Of a DNA stretch of 50,814 bases, positions 24,718-32,068 are shown piece after piece (positions within the stretch are counted from its first letter, which is position 1; each line of letters opens with the position of its first letter). The stretch is from contig CALBGP010000022.1 in NCBI GenBank assembly GCA_937892845.1, positions 1 to 50,814 on the forward strand, in the 5' to 3' direction. Under the pieces are notes generated by a model. That model was not told the DNA's origin and did not search any database. It saw only the letters and a program-made list of their open reading frames with translations. Source of the DNA: an uncultured Eggerthellaceae bacterium. GTDB taxonomy: Bacteria > Actinomycetota > Coriobacteriia > Coriobacteriales > Eggerthellaceae. Position numbers and translations under genes: made by a program.

Positions 24718-25035
24718 GTGGTTTCTTTCGACGAAGCTCTTTCGATGGCGTTTCCGTGGCTAAAGCACGATGACGACTGGGCGCTAGTTACCGCCTTGGA
24801 GAGCGAGGAGAATTATTTTTTCATGCTCGGACGGCGATTTGCGAGCGCGGGAGAAGGCGGCGGAAACAACGTGAAATACCTTGCAGTTCCTGGCAATCCG
24901 TTCACCGTGGTTTCTAAAGGCTCAGGTGCCGTCAGATTTGCAAATATGCATTCGATCCCGCATAACGTGTCAGGACTGCCACCGACCGAAGACGAGCTTG
25001 AAATCGAATCTGCGAAGACCATATTCAGCCGGTAG
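24718..25035 (+). CDS. Putative immunity protein, cassette 4
   Basis: A 105-residue acidic protein with GTG start at 24718, chosen because AAGGAGG (24704-24710) is 7 bases upstream. Landmarks: SFDEALSMAFPWLKHDDDWA, NYFFMLGRRFASAGEGGG, VPGNPFTVVSKGSGAVRF. The glycine-rich loop followed by a V-x-K-x-T-G-x-V-like strand is common in small immunity proteins partnered with papain-fold toxins, but I cannot name a family. It lies 4 bases after the toxin gene. A terminator follows 150 bases later. Confidence 0.6.
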   Translation: MVSFDEALSMAFPWLKHDDDWALVTALESEENYFFMLGRRFASAGEGGGNNVKYLAVPGNPFTVVSKGSGAVRFANMHSIPHNVSGLPPTEDELEIESAKTIFSR

Positions 25036-25188
25036 AGCCACCCCTGAAAAATTGATTGCTGTATTTGTCTTCTCTTGAGGCGCTTGTTGGGATACTCCAA
25101 TAGGGGAAACAATCGACTCTATGGCATTTCGGAATCCGGCCCCTAGCGGGGCTGTATTCATATACGGCGGCATGAAGCCGCGAAACCT

Positions 25189-25210
25189 AAGCCCCGCACG
25201 GGGCTTTTTT
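25189..25210 (+). terminator. Terminator closing toxin-immunity cassette 4
   Basis: Stem AAGCCCC/GGGGCTT (25189-25195 with 25200-25206) around GCAC, followed by T6. A second GC hairpin, GCCCC-TAG-CGGGGC, lies just upstream near 25138-25152. The sequence after the T-run, CATGCCCGCG, matches the corresponding spot after cassette 1. Confidence 0.85.
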
Positions 25211-25301
25211 CATGCCCGCGCACGGAGTACGCGCGCGGAGCCGAGCCCGCATGGGCGCCCGCACCGACGCCCGCATGGGCACGAAACGAAAGGAGCGAAG
25301 C

Positions 25302-25763
25302 ATGGAGGGAATGGAGACCCCCGCAGCCGAAGGGGCCGCGCCGGAACCAGAACCGACAGGAGCCGAGCAGAACGCAGCGGAGCCGCAGGGCACCGACTGG
25401 AAGGCCGAGGCACGCAAATGGGAGGCACGCGCCAAACGCGCCGACAAGGCGGAGCGCGACCTCGCGAAGGCCACGGAGCGCGCGGAGGCGGCCGAGCGCA
25501 AGCTCGCAGCACGCGAGGCGGCCGAGCAGCACGCCGAACTGGTGCGCAAGGTGGCCGAGAAGCACCGCGTCGACCCCAAGTACGCCGCGCTGCTGACAGC
25601 AGACGACGAGGAGGGGCTGACCGCCCAGGCCAAGCTCATAGGCGAACGCTTCGCCGACCCCGTGCTCGCCCGCCTGAGCGGCGCGCGCCCGAGGACGGCC
25701 TTCTGCCCCTACAACCCGCTCAGCCGCAGCAAAGGCCGGTTCGGCGATTACCGCCGCAGCTGA
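25302..25763 (+). CDS. Phage capsid scaffold-like protein, cassette 4
   Basis: A 153-residue protein starting at ATG 25302 behind AAAGGAG; the longer in-frame upstream part is leader. The first 35 residues are Ala/Pro/Glu low complexity, then a long charged coiled coil (KAERDLAKATERAEAAERKL), then HRVDPKYAALLTADDEEGL and ERFADPVLARL. This is the composition and domain order of DUF4355-type scaffold proteins, which drive capsid assembly and are then removed. No capsid gene follows, and the last residues (YNPLSRSKGRFGDYRRS) look unrelated, so the 3' end may be a recombination joint. It occupies the same place as the scaffold gene of cassette 2. Confidence 0.65.
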   Translation: MEGMETPAAEGAAPEPEPTGAEQNAAEPQGTDWKAEARKWEARAKRADKAERDLAKATERAEAAERKLAAREAAEQHAELVRKVAEKHRVDPKYAALLTADDEEGLTAQAKLIGERFADPVLARLSGARPRTAFCPYNPLSRSKGRFGDYRRS

Positions 25764-26556
25764 AGGGATCGCGGCATGTGCCACGGGGAGGCCCTGAAGG
25801 CCGTCGCCGGAAAGAGACCGAAGGTGATCTACGCGATCGTGGGGGACAGGGTCCCGTACTCGGCCCAGCAAGCCGTTTCTGCATAGAAAAACGCAGGACC
25901 CATGGGTCCTGCGACATCATTGCTTTTTCAAGGGGGCACTCGAAGAAGTCGATTGACAAAACTATAGGAACAGCCCCCAATTGGACAAAAAGGCGAGCTT
26001 TGCGAGGTTAGTTTTGTTTTGCCGCTGCGAAGATGCCCCCGTGAATTTCACCACGCGAATTGAATCATTCCGTTTCTGCAGGTCTAAAGGGTGATCTTCC
26101 AGATACGGGCTTCGAATTGCCCCGTTCGTCGCTCAATAGGTGCAATCGTGGGGGTGCAAGATGGCCAAAATGCATCGCATTGTCCGCAAGAATGTCCAAA
26201 GGGGTTGCGGGTGTGGATTTACGCGAATCCATGAGGACGAGGCATATTGGCTGGCCTTTCAAGATACGTGAGGTTTGCGGCAATATATCAAACCAGCACG
26301 CATATATGTATGAGATTTTCCCGCCATACCGCAACTCAGATGGTTGTTGAGGGACGGAATCCTGTTGATGATAAAATCGAAGGCCGTTACCTGATCGCAT
26401 CACATGCGCTTTATGGACCGGGAGGTATCTCGCGTGCAAGGTTGGGTGGAAGTGCCTGGCATTCGGATTCACAACTTTACATAAGATATATTATTAGCCT
26501 TACGAAATAAAACAAGATTATCGGGAGAGAACCCTCATCTTCGACATAGATAGAAA
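25764..26556. other. Non-coding debris downstream of the prophage island
   Basis: About 800 bases with no gene I can support. It contains a possible 36-codon frame (25774-25884, CHGEALKAVAGKRPKVIY and so on) with no known match, a hairpin terminator (25892-25913), and at 25967-25986 the sequence GGAACAGCCCCCAATTGGAC, which resembles the end of an IS3-family element (T/G-GAAC-x-GCCCCCAA). From 26000 the base composition becomes AT-richer. Open frames at 26060-26510 on both strands lack ribosome-binding sites and have no recognisable protein features. Confidence 0.5.
25892..25913 (-). terminator. Strong hairpin terminator (minus-strand T-run)
   Basis: CGCAGGACC (25892-25900) and GGTCCTGCG (25905-25913) pair around CATG. 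On the minus strand GTTTTTC follows directly; on the plus strand only a delayed T-run (25924-25928) is present. No minus-strand gene ending here could be identified, so it may be left over from a lost gene or element. Confidence 0.6.
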
Positions 26557-26580
26557 AAGCCCGCTTGTGTCAGCGGGCTT
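26557..26580 (-). terminator. Terminator of the small membrane protein gene
   Basis: AAGCCCGCT (26557-26565) pairs with AGCGGGCTT (26572-26580) around a six-base loop. On the minus strand the stem is followed by TTTTTC. It is 22 bases downstream of the stop codon of the minus-strand gene 26603-26902. Confidence 0.88.
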
Positions 26581-26602
26581 ATAACCGGAATCATTCTAGA
26601 GA

Positions 26603-26902
26603 CTAGAATGTAGGACCAGCAACGTTGGTTCCTGCAAGCATCTGCGGCATCAGGAACGCTGCAGTCAAAACGTTTGCTAAGCCGGCAACTATGCAGAGCA
26701 CGATGCCCATTTTGGCAAGCTTCAAAGTATTCAGAGCTGCAGGGCCACCATTGCCAGACTGTTGGATCTTCTTGATATTGGTAAACGCCAGGATGCCGAA
26801 AATCAATCCGACAACATCAAGCATTGCTCCGAAAAGCAGAAGACTCACACCTGCGCTGATAAGTGAGACGATTGCAAATACATGACAGGTTTTCTGCGAC
26901 AT
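26603..26902 (-). CDS. Small membrane protein under a LexA-like promoter
   Basis: A 99-residue protein with three hydrophobic segments: FAIVSLISAGVSLLLFGAM, VVGLIFGILAF and a third one, VLCIVAGLANVLTAAFLM, separated by NIKKIQQSGNGGPAALNTLK. The layout resembles DUF4190-type small membrane proteins. AGAGGGGAA precedes the ATG. It has its own promoter and terminator, so it is monocistronic. The promoter spacer contains a LexA-type box (see 26931-26959), and the next gene to the right, read away from it, is dinB. A role as an SOS-induced membrane protein, for example a division inhibitor, is a guess from this context only. Confidence 0.75.
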   Translation of the reverse strand: MSQKTCHVFAIVSLISAGVSLLLFGAMLDVVGLIFGILAFTNIKKIQQSGNGGPAALNTLKLAKMGIVLCIVAGLANVLTAAFLMPQMLAGTNVAGPTF

Positions 26903-26930
26903 CTGTTCCCCTCTCGTGCTCTCCCCTGCT

Positions 26931-26959
26931 ATAATACAAACAGACGTTCGTATTGTGAA
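26931..26959 (-). promoter_or_regulatory. Promoter with LexA-type box
   Basis: On the minus strand -35 TTCACA (26954-26959) and -10 TATTAT (26931-26936) are spaced by 17 bases. The spacer contains CAAACAGACGTTCG when read on the plus strand (26937-26950), which matches the Gram-positive LexA consensus CGAAC-RNRY-GTTCG at all but one fixed position. A repressor bound there would block this promoter. The start point would be about 22 bases before the ATG at 26902. dinB starts 209 bases away on the other side, so the same box could act on it only at a distance. Confidence 0.6.
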
Positions 26960-27158
26960 GAGCCTTACTTAAGTATGGCGTATACCTGTTCACAACAGGT
27001 GCACCTTGTTCGTCCATGATACCGTATAGGCTCATGAATTACTGATTCCGATGACGTCCATGTTGACAATCAGTTACCACGCCTTGGCGTCAGGATTTAA
27101 GCGGTATGATTGGGCCTGTTTGTCAACAGTGAATGTCGTGTCCCATTAGGAGTTGCTC

Positions 27159-28436
27159 ATGGATTTCGCAGAAAGTTCCTCTGAGATTCTCGCTCCATGG
27201 AACGGCCCCGCCATTCTCCTTGTGGATCTAGATGCGTTTTTCGCCTCTGTTGAACAGCTTGACCATCCTGCTTGGCGCGGCAAGCCCGTTGTTGTCGGCG
27301 GAGATCCCTGTAAGCATGGCGTTGTGTCTACGGCATCGTATGAGGCGCGAAAATACGGCATCAAGAGCGCCATGCCATCGTCCATGGCCGCTTCTCTCTG
27401 TCCGCATGCCATATGGACACCAGGTCGGTTTGCCAGATACAAGGAGGTATCCAGGCAAGTCATGTCCATTCTGCTTGCCGAGAGTCCTTATATCCAGCAG
27501 ATCTCGATTGATGAGGCATTTCTGGATGTGTCTCCCACGAATGTGAATCACGAGCATCCCGTCTTTGTGGCGGACAGAATCCAGAGGCGAGTGTCTGAAC
27601 TGGGTATCACCTGCTCTATAGGCGTGGGAACAAGTAAAACCGTGGCCAAAATTGCTTCTGATCTTGATAAACCTTGTGGTCTGACAACTGTTTGGCCCGG
27701 AAACGAGAGAGATTTTCTTGCGTCTTTACCTGTCCGACGCATGTCTGGAATAGGTAAAGCTGCGGAAGAATCGCTTGCGAGGTATGGCATTAGGACGTTA
27801 GGGCAGGTTGCAACGGCTGATGCTGGCATTTTAACGTCTGTGTTTGGGAAAAATGGCGAAACGATGCGTCGTCGTTGTTTAGGTGAAGACCACTCCCCTG
27901 TTGTATCCGATGATGAGGTGAAGTCGGTTTCCAATGAAGTCACTTTGGCTCAAGATGCAAGACTCAGAAGTGAGCTGCTTGCAATCATTGATTCGTTGGC
28001 GTCAAAGGTAGGCCGTCGTCTTCGTCAAAAGAAACTAGCTGGTACCACGGTTGCTCTGAAGATAAAGTTCGCTGATAGAACTACGAGGTCTGCGCAGCAG
28101 AAAATGCCCCACCCTGTCGAAAATGAAGCAGAATTCATTCCCGTACTGCATGAGTTGTTGGGCGGTGTCTGGAATGAGGGTTCACCTGTGCGTTTGATCG
28201 GCGTATCGGTATCAGGGTTTTCTGATATTGAAGATGCACAGCAGTGTTTGTTGCCGGCATTGTTTCCACCGGAGGAACAGCATCTTGCTGCTTTGAGAAA
28301 GGCTGAAAAGCTTGCGCGGGCCACAGATGCCGTTAAAGACAGGTTCGGTGAATCTTCGCTGATGTTTGGCCGTGACATCTCTTTGGGCAGCAGGACAACA
28401 GGCAGCGCAGCGAAAAATCCTGCCGATTACAAATGA
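27159..28436 (+). CDS. dinB: DNA polymerase IV (Y-family)
   Basis: A 425-residue translesion DNA polymerase. Catalytic blocks are intact: ILLVDLDAFFASVEQ (metal-binding Asp), VVSTASYEARKYGIKSAMP and QQISIDEAFLDVS (second Asp-Glu pair). The thumb has MSGIGKAAEESLARYGI (helix-hairpin-helix), and the little-finger domain follows. No clear beta-clamp motif at the C-terminus was noted. TAGGAG (27147-27152) sets the ATG at 27159. The 220 bases upstream contain no gene; a TATGAT at 27105-27110 may be the -10 element. Codon use is less GC-rich at third positions than in the neighbouring metabolic genes. Confidence 0.95.
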   Translation: MDFAESSSEILAPWNGPAILLVDLDAFFASVEQLDHPAWRGKPVVVGGDPCKHGVVSTASYEARKYGIKSAMPSSMAASLCPHAIWTPGRFARYKEVSRQVMSILLAESPYIQQISIDEAFLDVSPTNVNHEHPVFVADRIQRRVSELGITCSIGVGTSKTVAKIASDLDKPCGLTTVWPGNERDFLASLPVRRMSGIGKAAEESLARYGIRTLGQVATADAGILTSVFGKNGETMRRRCLGEDHSPVVSDDEVKSVSNEVTLAQDARLRSELLAIIDSLASKVGRRLRQKKLAGTTVALKIKFADRTTRSAQQKMPHPVENEAEFIPVLHELLGGVWNEGSPVRLIGVSVSGFSDIEDAQQCLLPALFPPEEQHLAALRKAEKLARATDAVKDRFGESSLMFGRDISLGSRTTGSAAKNPADYK

Positions 28437-28459
28437 ACGCCTCCGTTGGAAGCGTTCAT
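28433..28459. terminator. Hairpin between convergent dinB and degV
   Basis: ATGAACGC (28433-28440) and GCGTTCAT (28452-28459) pair, extended by TCC/GGA around a short loop. It overlaps the dinB stop region and lies between two genes pointing at each other. There is no T-run, so its efficiency as an intrinsic terminator is uncertain. Confidence 0.45.
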
Positions 28460-28482
28460 GAGGAATTCAATGAAGTGGATGC

Positions 28483-29418
28483 TTATGCTGTGACGAACTT
28501 CAAGAGGCCGGCGTCGATTCCCGCTGAAACAACCTCCGGTTGGGTTGAGGTGAATTTGTCGGAAATCGCGCGATCGCACTCATAGGCAATGCCAACGGCG
28601 GGGCCCACATGAACGCCGATTACGGGACTGGCGGGAATCACCTGAATGTCAGATCCGAACTCGGGACGGATTACAGATTCGGCCCACGCATCAGCAGGAG
28701 TTTTTGAGCCAATGTAATGAACGGCAATGTTGCGAATGCCGTACGCTTCGATATCCTGTCTCAGGATGGAGACCATTTTGTCCATGGCTTTTTTCTGGGT
28801 CCTGACTTTAGCATAGGTTGACGCAACGCCGTCTTTAACGGTCAGGATGGGCGAAATATGCAAAGCGTTGCCCAAGAGCGCAGAAGCCCTGCCTATGCGG
28901 CCGCCCTTTTCCAGGAACTTGAGCGTTTCCGGGGCGAAGATGAATCGAGTGGTTCGAAGCCTTTCGCACACATGGTTTGCGCAATCGGTAAGCGACATGC
29001 CTTCTGCAGCTTTTTTAGCCACAGAAACAACCGGCCAACCAAGCTCCATGCAATTGGTCAGGCTGTCAATGAGGACGAATTTAAAAGATGGATGGCGTTC
29101 AACTGCGCCCCGTGTCGCTCGAACCACGCTTTCGAAGGTGCCGGACATTTTGGAGCTGAGAAAAACCCCCAGCACTTCATCGCCTGCAACGGCCGCTTCT
29201 TCGATGGTCTTCTCCACTTCAGACACAGCAGGCTGACTGGAGGTTGGGATATTGTCAACCATAGAATCAATGCGTCCGTAGAACTCGTCCAGATCCATGG
29301 TGCGCTCTTGATACTCTTTGCCGTCATGATTGACGAAAAGGCTGAAAACAGTGATGTTGAGCTTTTCGCGCAGTGCGGGAGGTATTGAAGAGGTTGAGTC
29401 GGTTATGACGCGGATCAT
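28483..29418 (-). CDS. DegV-family fatty-acid-binding protein
   Basis: A 311-residue cytoplasmic protein of the DegV family, which binds single fatty acids and in Firmicutes (FakB) presents them to a fatty-acid kinase. Typical blocks: VITDSTSSIPP at the start, TSSQPAVSEV, FLSSKMSGTFESV, LKFLEKGGRIGRASALLG, SPVIGVHVGPAVGIAY. AAAGGCC-type Shine-Dalgarno upstream is weak. No fakA-like gene is in the window. Known for the family: fatty-acid binding; inferred here: supply of exogenous fatty acids for lipid synthesis. Confidence 0.92.
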   Translation of the reverse strand: MIRVITDSTSSIPPALREKLNITVFSLFVNHDGKEYQERTMDLDEFYGRIDSMVDNIPTSSQPAVSEVEKTIEEAAVAGDEVLGVFLSSKMSGTFESVVRATRGAVERHPSFKFVLIDSLTNCMELGWPVVSVAKKAAEGMSLTDCANHVCERLRTTRFIFAPETLKFLEKGGRIGRASALLGNALHISPILTVKDGVASTYAKVRTQKKAMDKMVSILRQDIEAYGIRNIAVHYIGSKTPADAWAESVIRPEFGSDIQVIPASPVIGVHVGPAVGIAYECDRAISDKFTSTQPEVVSAGIDAGLLKFVTA

Positions 29419-29465
29419 GGGTTTGGGGCCTTTCTGAAATCATGTTCTGTTCACGAGGTGGCTTG

Positions 29466-29499
29466 CGTGCATTCAGCAAGTCTAGATGTTGAATGCACG
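29466..29499. other. Inverted repeat between GT2 and degV genes
   Basis: CGTGCATTCA (29466-29475) and TGAATGCACG (29490-29499) form a perfect 10-bp dyad around 14 bases containing the palindrome TCTAGA. It lies about 50 bases upstream of the degV start and 108 bases past the GT2 stop, both minus strand. It could be an operator for degV or a weak terminator for the glf-GT2 operon. Confidence 0.45.
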
Positions 29500-29606
29500 G
29501 TGCTGGCGGTCGACAACCTTTTGTTACCAGTGCGACAACCTCCAGCGGACAAACGCCGGCTCCCTGACTGTTGTCCTTGAGAACCGGCGCATGTAAAAGC
29601 GGCTTC

Positions 29607-30638
29607 TTAGTTGAACTTGAAGATTTTCTGGGCAACATGGTAGCCGAACAGACCCAAGCGGCGTCCCATTTCTGTGGGAATATTCATGCCCATGTTGAGG
29701 AGCGAGTAGCGAATGCGTTTGTATAGATCTGCATCGGCATCTTCGAGGTACTTCCAAATCTCTTCTCGTTTTCGCTCATTGTCTTCCGTGCACTCGAGTC
29801 GGAGGAAGACGGAGCAGATGCACATCATCATGGAAAGGTAGTTTTCCATGTACTTGGCAAGCTTTTTGGAAGGCGCCTCATCAGGTAGCTTGACCGCGTC
29901 GATCATTGTCCGCGTAACGCGAAGTTGCTGATCGCGACGGGAGTACATCACCTGTTCGTTGACGCTTTGGTCTTCACGGCCGATGAAATACCGGTACATG
30001 TCCACATTGAGATAGTAGATGGTTTCAACGTGGGGCAAGGGCACGTAGACGAAGATGTTATCGACATAGAAGCAGTGTTCGGGAAGCTTGAGGCCGCAGT
30101 CGCGCAGCATCTCGGTGCGGTAGATGACCGAATGCATGAGCAGATATTGCGACTGCCCGAAGTGGCCGATTTCATCCCAGCCAATTTCCTTGCGTTCAGG
30201 GAAAACGTTACGGTAATGCATGACGGTTTGACTGCCTTCATGCACCTTCTCGTAGACGTAGTTGCCGACGATGAGATCCGTCGGGTGCTCGAGCTCCGTC
30301 TGACGGCGGAGATAGGCCATCACTTCGACCATGGCGGATTCATCCAGCCAGTCGTCGGAATCTACGACTTTGAAGTACAGTCCGTTGGCATTTTCCAGAC
30401 CCATATTGACGGCGGATCCATGGCCGCCGTTCTCCTTGTGAAGGGCGCGGATGGTGCCTGGATATTGAGCTTCCCATGCATCTGCCTTTTCGGCGGTGTT
30501 GTCCTTCGTGGAACCGTCGTTGACGATAAGGATTTCGATATCACCCTTGCCGTGATCGCAGGCAAGGAGAGATTCGATGCAGTGGTCCATATAGGCTGCT
30601 GAGTTATAGCAAGGCACTGCGAATGTGATGGTCTTCAT
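29607..30638 (-). CDS. Family 2 glycosyltransferase
   Basis: A 343-residue GT-A glycosyltransferase without membrane helices. The N-terminal nucleotide-sugar fold is clear: FAVPCYNSAAYMDHCIESLL, ILIVNDGSTKDNT, KENGGHGSAVNMGLENA and VDSDDWLDE (D-x-D metal site). The C-terminal half (120 residues) is helical. It starts 7 bases after glf on the same strand, behind AAAGGATG, so the two are co-transcribed. With a UDP-galactopyranose mutase next door the donor may be UDP-galactofuranose and the product a surface polysaccharide or glycolipid; donor and acceptor are inferred. Confidence 0.88.
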   Translation of the reverse strand: MKTITFAVPCYNSAAYMDHCIESLLACDHGKGDIEILIVNDGSTKDNTAEKADAWEAQYPGTIRALHKENGGHGSAVNMGLENANGLYFKVVDSDDWLDESAMVEVMAYLRRQTELEHPTDLIVGNYVYEKVHEGSQTVMHYRNVFPERKEIGWDEIGHFGQSQYLLMHSVIYRTEMLRDCGLKLPEHCFYVDNIFVYVPLPHVETIYYLNVDMYRYFIGREDQSVNEQVMYSRRDQQLRVTRTMIDAVKLPDEAPSKKLAKYMENYLSMMMCICSVFLRLECTEDNERKREEIWKYLEDADADLYKRIRYSLLNMGMNIPTEMGRRLGLFGYHVAQKIFKFN

Positions 30639-30645
30639 CCGGAAA

Positions 30646-31893
30646 TCATCCTTTGCTGTTGTTTGAAGTGCGAATTCGGCCGTCGGAAATGCGGTCGGCT
30701 AAATCGAGCGCTTTGGCTACGATGGTATCCATATTGTAATAGTTAAACTCTGCAAGTCGCCCCAATATATGGAAATTCGGCATCTGGGCAACCAAAGCAA
30801 CGTATCTTCCGTGGTGCGAACGACTGGATTCGGTGAGGATGGCGTAGCAAGGGACCTGCCGTTCTGCATCGGTATAGGCGCAGGGATATTCCTTGACCAA
30901 GGTCGTGCAGTTTGATTTCTGTCCCGTGATGCGTTTGAATTCGCTTACGCGCGTAGCGGTTTCGCTCACGATGAAATTAACCGTGGCGCATGGGAGCATG
31001 TGTTGCGCGGTGTGGGTTTCGTAGACGAAGTCAATGCTGCGATACGGGAGGCGTCCGAAACGCGCTACAAAGAGCTCGTCAAGCGGCCCTGTGTAGATGA
31101 TGTCTCCGGGAAAGAGCTGGCCTTTGATGCTGATTCCGCTGCAGGGGGCTTCGATGCCCGGCTCGTCGAAGTGCAGATCGAAGAGGCTCGTTGCATCCGC
31201 CTGCAAGACTATGTCGATGTTGGGGTGATCGAGCAGACGCTCGAAAAGCTTTGAATATCCCCCTTCGGGCACTCCCTGGAATGTGTCGGTGAAAGCCCGA
31301 TCATCGCGGCTGATTCGGATTGGGACCCGCGCTATGACCTCGGGATCAAGCTGGTCAACCGATAAACCCCATTGCTTTTCGGTGAACTGGGTGAACACGT
31401 TTTCATGGACGAAGGAGGCCACTTGGGCCAAATCATCATCGACAAAGGTGCGGAGGTTTGTGACAGTGACTTCCGACCCTTCGCCGAACGTATCGATGAG
31501 CGTGCGCGCCAATCGCTGGGCTGTAGACTCATCGAAAACCACGTCAAGGGAATTGAGATTGAAGGGTATTGGGAAAAAGGTGCCGTTCCACGCCCCCTTG
31601 ACTTCGTGCTCGTAGGGGTGCCACTGGCAGAACTTCTCCAGATAGCGCCATGTTCGCTCTTCGGATGTGTGGAAGATGTGCGGACCGAACCTCTGGACGA
31701 GAATGCCGGCTTCATCGTATTCGTCAAACATGTTGCCGCCGATTGCTCTGCGTTTTTCAAGAATGAGAATGCGCCGTGCGCCATTGTCGGCCAGACGTCG
31801 TGCGACGACGGACCCTGCAAAACCTGCGCCGACCACAACGGTGTCGTATTGGGACATTTCGGCTTCCTGCAAGCTGATTGTATTCAAGGCCAT
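30646..31893 (-). CDS. glf: UDP-galactopyranose mutase
   Basis: A 415-residue FAD enzyme that interconverts UDP-galactopyranose and UDP-galactofuranose. The FAD site is YDTVVVGAGFAGSVVARRLA, followed by LILEKRRAIGGNMFDEYD. Other family blocks are FGPHIFHTSEERTW, HPYEHEVKGAWNG and FTEKQWGLSVDQLDPEV. Two starts are possible: ATG 31893 (after AGGGGAG) and ATG 31857 (after AGGAAG); homologues usually begin at the second, which would remove 12 residues. Galactofuranose is a bacterial surface sugar. First gene of a two-gene operon with the GT2 gene. A TATAAT on the minus strand at 31948-31953 is a likely -10 element. Confidence 0.94.
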   Translation of the reverse strand: MALNTISLQEAEMSQYDTVVVGAGFAGSVVARRLADNGARRILILEKRRAIGGNMFDEYDEAGILVQRFGPHIFHTSEERTWRYLEKFCQWHPYEHEVKGAWNGTFFPIPFNLNSLDVVFDESTAQRLARTLIDTFGEGSEVTVTNLRTFVDDDLAQVASFVHENVFTQFTEKQWGLSVDQLDPEVIARVPIRISRDDRAFTDTFQGVPEGGYSKLFERLLDHPNIDIVLQADATSLFDLHFDEPGIEAPCSGISIKGQLFPGDIIYTGPLDELFVARFGRLPYRSIDFVYETHTAQHMLPCATVNFIVSETATRVSEFKRITGQKSNCTTLVKEYPCAYTDAERQVPCYAILTESSRSHHGRYVALVAQMPNFHILGRLAEFNYYNMDTIVAKALDLADRISDGRIRTSNNSKG

Positions 31894-31947
31894 AGAGGTC
31901 TCCCCTGAGTGTTTGTTGCGAACTACCGAATAATCGATAACTTTTCA

Positions 31948-31953
31948 ATTATA
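31948..31953 (-). promoter_or_regulatory. -10 element of the glf-GT2 operon
   Basis: A consensus TATAAT on the minus strand, about 55 bases before the glf start in an AT-rich stretch. No good -35 hexamer is seen at 16-18 bases, so the promoter may need an activator or be weak. Confidence 0.4.
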
Positions 31954-32068
31954 GCGTGAGGGTGCTTGCGGCAGTGCGGTATCATCGCCGAAACGGATGG
32001 GGCTTTCCGTCCTCATGAGTAGGGGAAGTCCAGTTCCGATGACATTTTCATATCCGAGGAGGATGCGC

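Noticed and set aside
26065..26472. 135-codon minus-strand frame in the region right of the prophage
   Set aside because: No Shine-Dalgarno, no recognisable domain, and the opposite strand is open over part of the same stretch. Treated as non-coding.
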